Positions 13,450 through 13,503 of a DNA stretch of 13,503 nucleotides are shown here, in pieces. Source of the stretch: Desulfobacterales bacterium. GTDB lineage: Bacteria > Desulfobacterota > Desulfobacteria > Desulfobacterales > JASFBJ01. Positions within the stretch are counted from its first letter, which is position 1, and every line of letters starts with the position of its first letter. The notes under the pieces were generated by a model, which was not told where the DNA came from, ran no database searches, and saw only the letters and a program-made list of their open reading frames with translations. The DNA lies in the NCBI GenBank assembly GCA_030149585.1, contig JASFBJ010000068.1, positions 1 through 13,503 on the forward strand, given 5' to 3'. A program made the translations under genes and the position numbers.

Positions 13450-13503
13450 CTAAGTTTTACAGCCTTTTTTAAGCCGGTCAATAATACATTCGCTGATTTT
13501 TTC
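13450..13503 (-). other. Possible 3' end of a convergent gene, or nothing
   Basis: The last bases are open in two directions: on the minus strand EKISECIIDRLKKGCKT followed by TAG at 13452-13450, and on the + strand from an ATG at 13441 that lacks a ribosome site. The minus reading looks more like a protein C-terminus, but 17 codons prove nothing. No convergent terminator is seen between it and pyrG. Confidence 0.15.

Overview
The window reads as ordinary chromosomal DNA of a moderately AT-rich Gram-negative bacterium. It is most likely a member of the Desulfobacterota (former Deltaproteobacteria, Desulfobacterales-like). This placement is an inference from the style of the eno / LolA-fold lipoprotein-sorting-like gene / pyrG block, from the periplasmic exports and from the remembered look of the proteins. 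No rRNA or other taxonomic marker is present.

Left part (1-1507): the 3' nearly complete part of a dihydrolipoyl dehydrogenase gene, closed by a clear rho-independent terminator.

Centre (about 1550-7890): a phosphonate / organophosphorus acquisition region, all on the + strand. It holds a cytoplasmic alkaline-phosphatase-superfamily (nucleotide pyrophosphatase-type) hydrolase, a PhnM-type amidohydrolase, the ABC transporter PhnC (ATPase), PhnD (periplasmic binding protein) and PhnE (permease with a long extra helical segment), and a xylose-isomerase-like TIM-barrel protein. The C-P lyase core genes phnGHIJKL are absent from the window. The hydrolase gene and phnM are each preceded by a related copy of an approximately 50-bp sequence. 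Both copies carry four 7-base units at an exact 11-base period, the geometry of a Pho box, so the two units look co-regulated by a PhoB/PhoP-type regulator. The suggested logic is uptake by PhnCDE followed by intracellular hydrolysis or rearrangement by the phosphodiesterase-like enzyme, PhnM and the TIM-barrel protein. The substrate cannot be read from the sequence.

Accessory gap (7889-9559): no intact gene of usual size. It contains strong hairpins, a frameshifted C-terminal remnant of an IS4-type transposase, a compact minus-strand unit (promoter-like boxes, Shine-Dalgarno, 14-codon ORF, terminator), and a degraded minus-strand reading frame. That frame joins the N-terminus of an IS1595-type transposase to the N-terminus of a beta-carbonic anhydrase, which stops exactly at the zinc-site motif.

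Right part (9560-13407): a housekeeping operon-like block of enolase, a LolA-fold exported protein and CTP synthase, with short gaps. The last 96 bases hold no identifiable gene.
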